From Xestospongia muta (Eukaryota > Porifera > Demospongiae > Haplosclerida > Petrosiidae), in the NCBI GenBank assembly GCA_963693285.1, contig OY848917.1, positions 684,501-748,500 on the forward strand: a stretch of 64,000 nucleotides of DNA, in the 5' to 3' direction. Made by a program: the position numbers and the translations under genes. This document shows, piece after piece, positions 22,001-34,660 of the stretch; within the stretch, counting starts at the first letter, position 1, and the number at the start of each line of letters is the position of its first letter. The notes beneath the pieces were generated by a model that worked only from the letters and a program-made list of their open reading frames with translations, was not told where the DNA came from and did no database searches.

Positions 22001-24011
22001 TACCCATTCACCACGTATCAGTCCAGAGCCCTCCATTGCTCATATATCAACTTCCTCTTATCCCCCATCAGTAGCTGACATGCATCATCAACAGCAACAA
22101 CCTGTCATTAATGGACCTGTTGATTTGGTACGAGAATAAGTGTTATATGACATTTATTATGATCCTGTGTCCCCAATACCTTAAGAAGTCACCTTTACAT
22201 TTGTAGTAGTACACATACATGTTTGTGTAGTAATAAATTTGTAACCCCAAGTTTGAGTATTACAAGTAAAAGGTCACTCTTAATTTTTTACACAGTACTA
22301 ATATATCTATTTAAGCTAACGATTACTTTTAATACTCAAACTTGGGGCTGAAAGGTTTTTGTTAAATGTACATGTATTACTGTATAAGCAGTTAATAGTG
22401 ACCTTAAGGTAACTGTACGTGTAATACTGTATAAGCAGTTAAAAGTGACCTTAAGGTAACTGTACATGTAATACTGTAATACTGTATAAGCAGTTAATAG
22501 TGACCTTAAGGTAACTGTACATGTAATACTGTATAAGCAGTTAATAGTGACCTTAAGGTAACTGTACATGTAATACTGTATAAGCAGTTAAAAGTGACCT
22601 TAAGGTAACTGTACATGTAATACTGTAATACTGTATAAGCAGTTAATAGTGACCTTAAGGTAACTGTACATGTAATACTGTATAAGCAGTTAATAGTGAC
22701 CTTAAGGTAACTGTACATGTAATACTGTATAAGCAGTTAAAAGTGACCTTAAGGTAACTGTACGTGTAATACTGTATAAGCAGTTAATAGTGACCTTAAG
22801 GTAACTGTACATGTAATACTGTATAAGCAGTTAAAAGTGACCTTAAGGTAACTGTACATGTAATACTGTATAAGCAGTTAAAAGTGACCTTAAGGTAACT
22901 GTACATGTAATACTGTAATACTGTATAAGCAGTTAATAGTGACCTTAAGGTAACTGTACATGTAATACTGTATAAGCAGTTAATAGTGACCTTAAGGTAA
23001 CTGTACATGTAATACTGTATAAGCAGTTAAAAGTGACCTTAAGGTAACTGTACATGTAATACTGTATAAGCAGTTAAAAGTGACCTTAAGGTAACTGTAC
23101 ATGTAATACTGTAATACTGTATAAGCAGTTAATAGTGACCTTAAGGTAACTGTACATGTAATACTGTATAAGCAGTTAATAGTGACCTTAAGGTAACTGT
23201 ACGTGTAATACTGTATAAGCAATTAATAGTGACCTTAAGGTAACTGTACGTGTAATACTGTATAAGCAATTAATAGTGACCTTAAGGTAACTGTACATGT
23301 AATACTGTATAAGCGATTAATAGTGACCTTAAGGTAACTGTACGTGTAATACTGTATAAGCAGTTAATAGTGACCTTAAGGTAACTGTATGTGTACAATG
23401 TATTTTATATGTAAATTTTTTGTTTTGACTGCTATCACGATCATTTGAAGTAGTGATACTAGTCCATTGCTATTGTGGTTTCTAATTTTTATGTTTGGCT
23501 AAATATCTGTCTATTTTAAGTTTAAATGTTTCCATTCATTGTGCTATTAGAGAGTTTTTTACTAACAATTTCCAAAGTATGTGGTGGACCATTAAATACA
23601 TTGAGTTACATCTTATAAAGTCTTTATAAAGAAATTATACTAAAGTGTAAGGGTACCAACTCCAGGAAGTATTGTGATGATTCTTTTTTTAGAAATGATT
23701 ATGACATCATTATCTGGTGTTACTATTTTTATCCTTTACATCCTTGTACAGTTTATTCAAATACATCTTCAAGCAATAGAACCATAATAATAATAATATA
23801 TAAATAAACAATACATATATAGAATATTATGTCCTTATATAATGTACTATATACATTTACGTGTACCTTGTGCATTCTCGTCCTATAGTCTCCACCTACT
23901 GTACAATCTCCCATTATTGTCACTGCTGATGAACCAGGTGAGACCATATCCACACACTGTAATACTGACATTCTCTCAAGTACAGGACAGAGTCACGTGT
24001 TTAACTTTTAG
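16029..24011 (+). CDS. Ser/Thr/Pro/Gln-rich protein of unknown function, about 304 residues
   Basis: Not recognised. Exons: 16029-16149, 16337-16425, 16789-16902, 19193-19288, 19624-19773, 21906-22127, 23889-24011 (915 nt; all GT-AG and phase-consistent). The first exon could instead begin at 16014 by splicing from an unseen upstream exon, because an AG precedes GTGGATGCT. In that case 16029 is not the start. The N-terminus (about residues 1-55) is basic and partly helical (LEEVKERSRKEG, SLLQEVLLHIN). The rest is low-complexity Ser/Thr/Pro/Gln with HHQQQQP and repeated SP/TP pairs, as in many transcriptional regulators. No DNA-binding domain is visible. The stop at 24009-24011 is supported by AATAAA 46 bases downstream. 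A donor-like GT inside the last exon (23938) would give a different C-terminus. Confidence 0.6.
16931..17640 (+). repeat. Minisatellite, 92-bp unit, about eight copies
   Basis: Starts recur every 92 bases (16939, 17031, 17123, 17215, 17307, 17399, 17491, 17583), with only one or two bases differing between neighbours (for example AACAGGCC against AACATGCC). The last copy is diverged. It fills part of the intron after the third exon of the Ser/Thr-rich gene. The unit contains GTTTGAACAG, which resembles an acceptor. Confidence 0.92.
18547..19132 (+). repeat. Minisatellite, 48-bp unit, about eleven copies
   Basis: The unit carries TTAGATGTCCTGTCTTTAGT and GGCCACTGAG. Because 48 is a multiple of three, open frames appear on both strands with a repeated 16-residue peptide. 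They are by-products of the period. It lies in the same intron as the 92-bp array and ends 60 bases before the next exon. Confidence 0.9.
20690..21440 (-). repeat. Three tandem copies of a unit of about 251 bp
   Basis: Copies start near 20690, 20941 and 21193 and differ at few positions. On the minus strand each has an open frame of 69-76 codons with nearly the same peptide (FVVVTLVTNIAIKW at its start, SFYSRESQLFVL near its end). No splice sites or known domain were recognised. It lies within an intron of the plus-strand Ser/Thr-rich gene. Confidence 0.85.
22376..23395 (+). repeat. Satellite array, 47- and 55-bp units, about 21 copies
   Basis: The unit holds TAATACTGTATAAGCAGTTA and the perfect palindrome ACCTTAAGGT. 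In some units an extra TAATACTG adds 8 bases. These longer units recur at intervals among 47-bp ones, which suggests a higher-order repeat. Only single-base variants occur (AGTTAATAG/AGTTAAAAG, ACATG/ACGTG). The array lies in the last intron of the Ser/Thr-rich gene. Open frames on the minus strand are by-products. Confidence 0.93.
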
Positions 24012-24056
24012 TTTATTCCAAATGATTGTTTTGATGACGTGTAAAATTTGAATTGC

Positions 24057-24062
24057 AATAAA
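24057..24062 (+). terminator. Polyadenylation signal AATAAA
   Basis: It lies 46 bases downstream of the TAG at 24009-24011. It supports the proposed 3' end of the Ser/Thr-rich gene. Confidence 0.55.
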
Positions 24063-25898
24063 TAATAGCAATGATTAGTCTATTGTTGTAACTGCAATGG
24101 TGCATAGAGCTGTTAAAAAATATGCTTCTTTGAGATTTGGACTTCACCAGTCACTGAAACCTTCAATCTTCTTTTTTTATTATAATTATCTATTATCTAT
24201 TCTACTGATACATAAATCGATTTAATAGTGTATTTTCTGTAATACTATGGAAGTTCATTAAAATATGACAAGGACACAAAGCTTTTAAAGTTTCTAGACT
24301 GAATATTTTAAAAGAGCTTACTGGACAAGTTATCAAATACTATAGCATATCAAAGTGACCTACAAGCTTTTGGTCATTGCATACTTTTATGATCACACCA
24401 ATTGAATTTCTGGATATTGCCATATTAAAACCTTTTTCACTGAATTAAACACTTACCAATATTTTCAACAGCTTTTAAGATTGGTAAATGAGTCTTTAAT
24501 TATTAGTGTTTGTGACAAGAAGATACCTCTTTAAAATGATTCTTTAGCTCTTTGGACAAAATATATTGTAACGGTTGAGAACTACACACTTTAATACATC
24601 TGTATTGATTCACTCTTGATTAAACCAGCAAAAAACGATATAGATATTTTATTGTAAGGTAAGCTTATACCAGAAATATGCATAATTATAGATATTATCA
24701 TGTTATACTATATATGAGAGAACTCTGTTCCTTAATGTCATATATTATTGTAGTTCCTATTACCTCATTTCATATTCTTATCAGTTCCAATCACATGATA
24801 CCTAAATTGCCCTCTTCCCAATTAGAATACATTATGCACATTTACATAGCTCCCTTATATAGGTAAACAATGTCCATATATAGGGTTTATAATATCTATA
24901 TATAGATATAGTATACTCTATACACTGGTATATCATACTCCATATACTAGTGTAGTGACTATATTGTACTCCATATATAGTATATTATACTCCAATACTT
25001 ATATAGTATGTAGGTGGTTTTGGAACTGCCACTAAACACTTGTATGTTTGCCAAACATGTATAAATTAATCAGTTTACCTTACTGTATATGTTAGTGTTA
25101 TATTGTAAATTGGCTTGTGGTTATGGGATTGCTTTATCATTCAGGACTTAATGTTATGTTATATGTATTGGCCTTACAGATTAACCTCTTGGGATTATCT
25201 ATGAAGTAGTTTTAAGCACTTTAGATCCTTAATGAACATTTTATATTACAAAATTATTGTCAATATTAGTCCATGTAAGATGTTTTAGTTAGATTACAAA
25301 TTTTTTTACTATTGAGAAATCTTTTTACTCATATATGATTTAATTGAAAGATTTTTTAATTTACAATAAAAACTAAACTAGTTGATTTGTAAAGTGTTAT
25401 TTCTTGTGTTTGTAGTTGGATAATGAGTTAACAAGATAGACACTGAACTTAAGTCATTCTTTTGTTACAGGTAGAAGTGTTATTTATTGTATTGGTAATT
25501 GGAAATGTGATAGAAAGCAAACTCTGTGGGTTAAAATCATCTGTCTTGATGCCTTTTGTCAAACTAAACTGACTCAAAGTTGCTTGCCAAAATTGTGTTA
25601 ATGTTTTATTCATTAAAAATCCAAGAGGGTGTGGTGTATAGTAAACTACATCTCTCTCTATCTGGAGGAATGTTTTTACTGAGACATTCAAGAGGCTGTA
25701 GTGTAGTAAACCATGCCTGGTAAAAGAATGTAATTATTGAGGCATTTATTACTACAACCATGATCTGGCATCAGTTATAATACTCCCTTGTGCATTTTAC
25801 GCTTTCTCATAAAATGCTTTATCATTCTATTGTATTGTGTGAATGACACAGTTATTTCCTTATATGGTCAAAGAAACTTGGTATAGTACCTGACTACA

Positions 25899-25932
25899 TA
25901 TATACATGTACATGTACATGTACATGTACACG
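25899..25932. repeat. ACATGT microsatellite
   Basis: Uninterrupted ACATGT repeats, self-complementary. A related run with CTACATGTACAT units lies at about 30551-30592. Confidence 0.85.
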
Positions 25933-27723
25933 AATTCGTAACATGCCTAATCTTAACAGAATGCCAGTCTTGAATGCTATGTTGTAGTGAAAGCATAAAG
26001 GCAATGAGGTGCATGGTCATTTGTATGTATAACATGTACATATATTCTATTATCTCTGTACTGTTCAATGTAGTGAATTACTTAATGCAATGTCCTCTAA
26101 AAAAGGAACACCAGATGGTCAACGGTTGTAGATTTGCTTTAGTGCTTCATAATGAGAGCTTTGTAGTTGCGATTACTATACTATCTACCACATAGTAGTA
26201 TACAATAATGCATGTTGATTGAGCCTGCTACAATATTATTCTATGATTTTTAAAATTTAACATCAGCTTATCTTTTAGCTTTTTAGTCAGCAAAGGTTAC
26301 ATCACTTCTTTGGCTTCTTTATCTAACGCACCATTATCTAGCAGGATATAGCGATACTATATGAGCAGCTGACAATAGACTCTATAGTAAAACGTGACTG
26401 ACTTATCTATCCTTATACAATGCTGAGAACTTCTATGTTGTAGTGTTGTAGTTATCATGATACAGAACTGTAAGTTAGTTCTGATTTCATTAATCTTATA
26501 GTACATTGACCACAACAAGATTTATGTATTATATAAGTATACCACAAAATACCTAACAATTAAATGTAATGTGGTTTGGATTAAGTCTGTTATACAATAA
26601 ACACTTGCCCTACTTATAGCAAGCAATAGTATATCCCATAGATTGATAAGTAATAGTATGGCCCATGCACCAATTAATATTTCCTTATAGTTACAACATA
26701 CAACTATCACAATACATATATATCTAGTATAATGGTTCTTGACCATACATTTTCTATATTGCTCAAAAGATAATATATGGACATAGTATATAAGATTACT
26801 TCATCATGGATAATGGGTTATCCCTATTATCTTTACAGAAACTATAGAAAGACAAACCTATAGTTCCTACACTCTGTTGTTAATGCTACTAAATTGATAT
26901 TTTAAGTCCTATTATAGACATTTATGCTTGCTCTATAAAACTTGGAAAGTTTATATTTGAACAGTTCCACTCCATTGTTTCTTTAATATGAATAATATGT
27001 TATTATTTTTAATATAAACTACACATGTTACATTATTGTAATAGGAACTACATGCTCCTAGGGTTCCTCCCTCGGTCCTATAGTGATAGAGATAAGCATC
27101 ATGTTGTTGGTATGGTCCCATTTTAAAACGTCATCGTATTTCAATTTTTAAAGGTCACAATACTTAATTTCAACAGTATTGAGTTAAGTATGAGTTGTCT
27201 GTTAATTGTGTACAGGACAGTGTTGTTACAAAGTTGAGCAAAAATTAGTTCCAAGCAATGAAACTGGAAGTACAGTACAATGTGACTTCAAAGTTGTCTA
27301 GTTGACAGTCTAGTCAGTAAAGTCATAGTTGATAAATTTTATTTAGTTCCAGTGACCTTGTCCTATGTACTTATTTGAATGTGGGTAAGAAGTAACACTT
27401 TGTTGGTGGTTTAGTGATATCTTGTACAAAGCTAAAGAAGGTATTTGTTGCTTGATATCAAAATGAGACATTTTTATGACTGCACCTAAATAACTTTGTG
27501 TATTGAAGTCTGAAAAGCAACGACAGTGAGATATTGTTCAGTTGATCGAGGGTTCGTATATGGCTTTCTTTATTTGTTTATCTCTTTTAATTGAAGCTTT
27601 GATATCAGACCTTTCTCTGTTATTAGCAAAGAGGAGAATCTAATTCAATAAACTACACACAATCTGTGCATGACAGACACACCTCTTACTCCTGTACTCA
27701 AATTACATGTACATTCACAGTTA

Positions 27724-27847
27724 GTTGACACAGTTAATTAAGTACCCATTGCTAATTATTGTGACACTGCTACTGAATGATTGAAGTTCTATTAAATCAA
27801 ATTGACAATGAATTTGTACATAATACATGTACTCTTACTGTGTCAAC
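27724..27847. repeat. Inverted repeat spanning 124 bp
   Basis: GTTGACACAGT at the left end is matched by ACTGTGTCAAC at the right end. The match continues imperfectly inward (AAGTAC against GTACTCTT). It is either a small inverted-repeat element or a chance palindrome. No clear target duplication is visible. Confidence 0.45.
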
Positions 27848-30800
27848 ACAGCTAACATGTACATGTGAATGTGGTAATTACCTACATTCTTTAGTCAATG
27901 ATGTGTTACCAAAGTAATATGTTTCCCACTCAGATTACAACTTAATGTCATTAGTACTTTCCAAGCAGCTCTATGATTGTTTTAACTCAATGGCTTGGTC
28001 ATGTCCACATTTTGTCATTTGTTATAAGCAACTACCCAGAGTCATAAACTTAACCTTTATGTTATAAGCTGGTGATGTGGGTAGCAACCCAGTTTACTTT
28101 ACATCTGTGCTTTAACCTTTATGTTATTAGCTGGTGATGATCATAGCAACCAACATGCTTTACATTTGTGCTTCAATATTAAATATGATTGACTGGAAGT
28201 ACTAGACCAATGCCTTTAATATTAACTTTTTTTGACTTTTATGTCTTAAATGATAGCAGCTGTGTACTAACGTACATTTAAATCACAACCTTCTCATTAC
28301 AGCTGGTGTACATTTATCAAGCAGTCGTACACTTGGTAGTAATTATGAATGCTTCTTTGTTGTCTAATATCTAAATATTTAACTGTTTAATAAGAACTTA
28401 AAGACATATTTATAACTATTCATTTGATTGTACTTAAGCCTCACTGTCACTCTCTGATCCCTAATATTCTATTTCTACTGGAACTACTATGTTTACAAAA
28501 CTTTGTTTATTAATAATGTGCTTTGAAATGAAGAGAACTACCATGTCATCAACAACAGAGAGAATACATACATTGTACATTATGTTCCAAGTGTAGTTCC
28601 ACATACAGTGAAACTACTTAGAAAGGTCACTCTTAATTAAGGATTCCCTCTTCATTCTAGCCTACCACTACCAGTAATACTAATTTAAGTACTAGGTTGT
28701 TATGGTTTTTAAATTGTCATTTGTTTAGAACTGATTTCCTACTAATGCACCTTTAGTTCCACTGAGATAAAGGTTCTTGTGAAATTAATGCTTTGTTGAC
28801 TAAACTTTGTAGAGTCATGGTGTTTGTTGGTTGTTTATTATCACTGTTCAGCTGTCTTAGTTTATGATGTAAAGCCTCAATAACAACTTTGAGGTCTTGC
28901 ATTCCATAGTTATGTTTGTGGTTTCTCTTGGTAACATAAACTTTAAACTAATTGTACATATATGGTCTCCTAGGTAACCTTAGATAAGTTGTTATGTGCA
29001 TACCCTACTGTAGTATAGTCATACTTGTTTTAAAGGAATAAGAACAAAAGTGGAGGAAACTCTTAAGAGATTATGACAGGGAATTAAAAAATTAGTGAAA
29101 AGGAAACAGGACCATATTTGATCATCAAATAGCCAAATTCCCTTGCATAAGATGATGTATTTGTTGGCTACCTTAACAACACATTTACTACCAATATTAA
29201 GCCAGTTTCACTTAGTAAACTTAGTAATAAATGAAGGGTTTCAGTATTTATGTCTGACCTTAAGCAGTACAGCGCATGCTTATAAAACGTTGTTCTAATA
29301 GAAACTGTTTAGTTAAATATTGAATGCTCATGCAACAGCTGTATTTAGAATATACATGTACTTAGTTTAATATAGTATCTTCAACCAATAGCGTTTACAG
29401 CTGGGCAAACAATAAGTATATATGTAACTAGACAGGCCAAATTGGAACTTGTTCTATACTTCATGATCAGTATAGGATCTAGAACTGTGAAAGGATCTCC
29501 TCTTTTTAGCATAGCCTTTTATGTTAGAGGATAGGTTTAGTAGGATTGTTCACCTACGAAAGCAAGTACTACTCTCACTTCACAGGTGATCTTGTACCTG
29601 TAGGAGACAGGAAACTACTAGATAACAGCTGTTGAACAAGGTGTGATGTACACGTATCTTAGCCCTCATCACAAACAATGCTGCTTACTGGAATGCTATT
29701 AATATAGGGTCTATATTTCACGTCTATATTGAGTAATAGTTTAGTTCTGTTTGATTTACCTTGGTTTTGTTGCTAAGCAATTTGTGAAATCAGTGACCAC
29801 ATATTCACAAGTCCCTTTAAGTATTAAAATAAGTCAGGAAATAATAATGGAGTATTGTCAAACAAACAGATCTTCATATTACACCTGTTTTCCTTTTACT
29901 GTCTGCCATTATTGTACCTAAAACCACTTTGATGTGTTGCTTGAAATTTCTTGATTTGTCCAGCCAGCCTTCACTTTGGTTGTTTTTCAAATTATTTTCA
30001 ATGATTGTTTGTTTAGGTGATTACAGCATAAATTCACTATACTTGTGTATTAGTGACTACACATATACATGATATATAATGGCAAGAATTGTTGTTGTAA
30101 AGTTAGTGTCAATTGGTCTGAAGTTAGTTCTTAAATGAACATATAGTATATTATGTGATGTCACAATTTCTGTAATGCCATAGACCTAGAGAATGTAATA
30201 ATTGGTTTATTTATTTGAACCTGTCTGGGCCTCCCTTTTAGTGGAATTTCTACAATTTCTTGAATTGACCTTTGCACGTCTCAATACACAGTTGTCCCCA
30301 GTACAATACACATAACTGACCTCCTTACAATTTGGGTGGTATAAGTTGAAAAGAAGGCGGTAAGTACCCTTATAAGAGAAACTGTTGATATGTGTCCACT
30401 ACTGTACATTCAGCCTTTAATATTGAGTAAATATATAGCAATTACATGTAATAGTAATTTGATATGATAGTTTACACAGTAAACCTATCAGACCACAGTA
30501 AAAGTTTCTACTATCTCATAATCTTGTTTGAGGTTACATCAGCATACTTGTACATGTACATCTACATGTACATCTACATGTACATTTATATGCAGATGTA
30601 CAATATGATCTGTAATAATGTTTAGATTCTAATAAGGAAAAATAGCATAACAACACTGTAGTATAGAGTCTATCTCCTTTTACAATGTCTATAGACTATA
30701 CAAACATTTAGTAATAGTTACGTTTACTTCATTGCTATGTCAGCAATAAGTGACACTATCTTGTTGTCCCAGGGAACATTTGGAATTAAGATGCTGTAGT

Positions 30801-31637
30801 CAGCACTAATGTAATCTACATTATATAATACTATTACTATACTGTATCTATGCCCTTCATGAACTGATACTACATCACCAATGATTTGTAATTTGTATTG
30901 AGAGATGTTACAGATATATTTGGGAAAGTCCTGATGCAAACTTTAATATACTGGTTTTGTTCAAACAAATTAATGTTGAATAAATGTTTCAGTAGCTTAT
31001 GCTGTCTAGACGTAGAAAATCTTTATCATGTACCAATAAAACAATTGATGGATCAAAGGACTAGCAAAAGGCCACTATAGAACTGAATGTCTTGTAATCA
31101 TATCTGAGGTGCTGGTACTAATGCAATCTCATGCATTAAAAGTTTTTGGAGCCTATATTTATCAGTGATTTGATCTATTGTTATCACAATACAATGTATA
31201 TGCCATTAAAACTTTACTAACTTATATTTCTTAATGGAACTGAAAATAAACCAACAGAATAATGTTAGCTGTAGTTCCAAAAACATGCCCAGCTCTCTCT
31301 AACTTCCTATAGAGTCTAATTGTCTGGCTGGCTTGTAGCTTGTATCTGACAAGTATATATGTATTTTCCTCTTTCAATGTTATTTTAACTATTGAAACTA
31401 TGTGCCTATTCAATAGTGTAATATAGTAATAACATTACTGTGTAAATTCTGTCTTACATTTGAAGCATGCATATCAATATGGAATCTCTCCAAAAAAATC
31501 AAGGACAACTATAATTCTACAAAAATTTGGACGCTTGTTTTTGTCTGGTGTAATTCTTTACTATATTATTCGCCTTTTTCTTTGAATATATCTCTGTAGT
31601 TATTCACAGTTCCAAATTGTCCATTGTGTAATGGCTT

Positions 31638-32686
31638 CCTGTGCATAACAATAGTATTTCCCATATAAGATTAAGGAGTTACCATGTTACATGTAAATAT
31701 ATACCACTCCTATGTTGTATTAATCAATCTTCCTATTGAATGTTATCTGTAGTACACATTTCTAGTCCCAAAACAATTTAGTACAGACAAGATGTCTGTT
31801 GTGTTGCTTTGGTAATGCCATATGTATGTAGTGATGGACTAATGGTGTTCCCAACGATGTTTATGTTTTGAGAAATCACTTTACTGTTTGATAAATATTG
31901 AATTAGTCAAAGGAAATTATACATAGCAATATAGTGAGGATACAAATGTTGGTGTGAAATGGACCACTTATAGTTCTAATTAAATTGTTATTCCTTTGAT
32001 CACCAAATTCCGTAGATATAACTCTTGAGTTAAAATTCCATTGTTTAGTCTCTTTCAGTGTGATTGTTAACTGGTTTAGCACAACTAAATATAAATTTTA
32101 AGCTTATGCTGTTATACTGATTCAGACTATTGTCTACTATGTCCAGCAATGTAATCTACATTATATAATACTAATCCTGTGCATAACAATAGTATTTCCC
32201 ATATAAGATTAAGGAGTTACCATGTTACATGTAAATATATACCACTCCTATGTTGTATTAATCAATCTTCCTATTGAATGTTATCTGTAGTACAAATTTC
32301 TAGTCCCAAAACAATTTAGTACAGACAAGATGTCTGTTGTGTTGCTTTGGTAATGCCATATGTATGTAGTGATGGACTAATGGTGTTCCCGATGATGTTT
32401 ATGTTTTGAGAAATCACTTTACTGTTTGATAAATATTGAATTAGTCAAAGGAAATTATACATAGCAATATAGTGAGGATACAAATGTTGGTGTGAAATGG
32501 ACCACTTATAGTTCTAATTAAATTGTTATTCCTTTGATCACCAAATTCCGTAGATATAACTCTTGAGTTAAAATTCCATTGTTTAGTCTCTTTCAGTGTG
32601 ATTGTTAATTGGTTTAGCACAACTAAATATAAATTTTAAGCTTATGCTGTTATACTGATTCAGACTATTGTCTACTATGTCCAGCA
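31638..32686. repeat. Direct duplication of 511 bp
   Basis: 31638-32148 and 32176-32686 differ at only a few positions, so the event is recent. The 27-base spacer (ATGTAATCTACATTATATAA at its start) also occurs near 30807. It is non-coding. Confidence 0.88.
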
Positions 32687-33764
32687 GTGTGGTAACAACT
32701 ACTGTATAATCTAGACATTGTATTTGCTTCATTAAAGGGATGTCCTCTTCATAAATATGTCGATTTCAAGGATAAGACAATTGAGTAGACTTTTGACTAT
32801 CTTTACTATAATGCATACCATATGAATTAATTGAAATATTTCTAGGAAACCACGCCTATAGCTATTGCTGTGGTGCTGATTATGCAATACATATAGCTAT
32901 GAATATAGTTATGATATTGACTGTTTATATTTGTTTATATGCTAAGCTATTTACACAGCAAACTGTTATAAAGGAATCAGTTTATTGTCTCATAGCTCTA
33001 TAGAGTGATGACATGGTATATTTTTGAGTCCCATGTGTGTTCCATGGAATATGGTACTACTCGACAGATGATAGTTTTGGCATTAGTACAGGAAATGTGT
33101 GTAATTTTTTACATATTGTAACTAGTAAATTCTCCTTTGTTTCTTCCCATTTCATTGGTGTGTAATATCTGGTCCAGCTGTCTATGCTTAGGGGTAAATT
33201 TTGGTTAGATGAGATCAGATACAATTTGTTTTTACACAAAATGAATGACTTCATTTCAACTAAAGAGACACTAATCATTTGTCTTCCTTGTACTACAGAT
33301 TCCTCACAAATTTGTAGCGGTAGTCACAGATTGTTTAATTCATTAGCACTTTCTCTACCTTCCCAATATTTAAACTATACTTTGTTATATGCCAATCTCA
33401 TTTCAAAGAAGTCCTTGTTCAATTTTTAATTAATATTTTATTTCCTTTGCTGGGAAAGTTTCATCACTTTAATAATATTCACATCCTTTGTAACTGCTTT
33501 GATAAAAAGTATAACAGGATATAGAGATATCCTATAGTACTAAACCTCTTAAACAAACACTTCACTGTAAGTAATTATCAGAAGTGATATAACCACTATC
33601 ATCTCTATCATCAAAGTCTTTGCAATAAACACTCTATGTGGGTAGGTAAATGAAGCTAAACTTTACATAATATAGAGTACTATGTATTAACATTGTGTGT
33701 GTATATATCATATCATGTGGTTGATACCATTATGGTGGTATGTTGTAAGTGTTACTGTGGTTTC

Positions 33765-33955
33765 AAGGCCTGATCAATGATGTTTTGTAACTAGTTCTGT
33801 ACAAGACCTGATCAATGATGTTTTATGTCTGTGGTTCTGTACAAGACCTGATCAATGATGTTTTGTGTTTGTATAGTTCTGGATAAGACCTGATCAATGA
33901 TGTTTTGTGTCTGTATAGTTCTGGATAAGACCTGATTAGTGATGTTTTATAACTG
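33765..33955. repeat. Small tandem array around CTGATCAATGATGTTTT
   Basis: Five imperfect copies, each about 42-55 bases, with alternating CTGTACAAGAC and CTGGATAAGAC joints. Confidence 0.75.
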
Positions 33956-34429
33956 TGGTTCTTTCCATTGGCTTCTAATATAAACAGAGAAGATAATGCC
34001 AACTAAAATACATTATATTATACAAGTCAGTATACCATATATAGTATGGGTCACATAGTACTCTCTGTATGTTTGGTGTTTGATGGCAAACAGTTTTATT
34101 GTCACTTATTGATACTGATTTTATTAATATTGAGTAGCTATTGTACTGATATATATATAAGGTAGTTATTGTACTGATATATATATATATGTATATGCGT
34201 ATATATATATATATAGGGTAGTTATTGTGCTGGTATAATGTATTGGCTTCTTATTATTCTGATATTATTTATGAGATAGTTATTATATTATAGTAATGTT
34301 TAGTTTTACTTTTGAGTTCTGTACAGATTCCTATTGATGTTCATTGTGACTTACTATACTCATGAGATATTTAGTAGTGGACTTTATACTTCCATGATAA
34401 TTATAACTTTGTCTTCTTTACATTGTTTA

Positions 34430-34660
34430 AAATAACTAAGTATTATTATGTATCAACTGATACTGCTATATTGCTATATTATATATACAGTAATGTAACT
34501 AATAACTAAGTATTATTATGTATCAACTGGTACACTTATACTGCTATATTGCTATATTATATATACAGTAATGTAACTAATAACTAAGTATTATTATGTA
34601 TCAACTGGTACATTTATACTGCTATATTGCTATATTATATATACAGTAATGTAACTAATA
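34430..34660. repeat. Three tandem copies of a unit of 71-78 bp
   Basis: Each copy reads TAACTAAGTATTATTATGTA and later TATATACAGTAATGTAACTA. They are preceded at 34142-34216 by interrupted TA microsatellite. Confidence 0.8.

Noticed and set aside
22336..23222. Several minus-strand frames with repeated CTVTLRSLLTAYTVL
   Set aside because: They are generated by the 47-bp satellite: three units give a whole number of codons. No start context or splice structure.
23889..23938. Donor GT inside the last exon of the Ser/Thr-rich gene, leading to a 13-kb intron into the scaffold gene
   Set aside because: Reading on gives a good C-terminus with a stop at 24011 and AATAAA 46 bases later. No acceptor precedes the scaffold's first ATG.
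25449..25691. 80-codon minus-strand frame
   Set aside because: Isolated, with no splice partners, promoter or recognisable motif in a repeat-rich interval.
30724..30939. 71-codon minus-strand frame
   Set aside because: Composition is slightly protein-like, but no flanking exons or family match.
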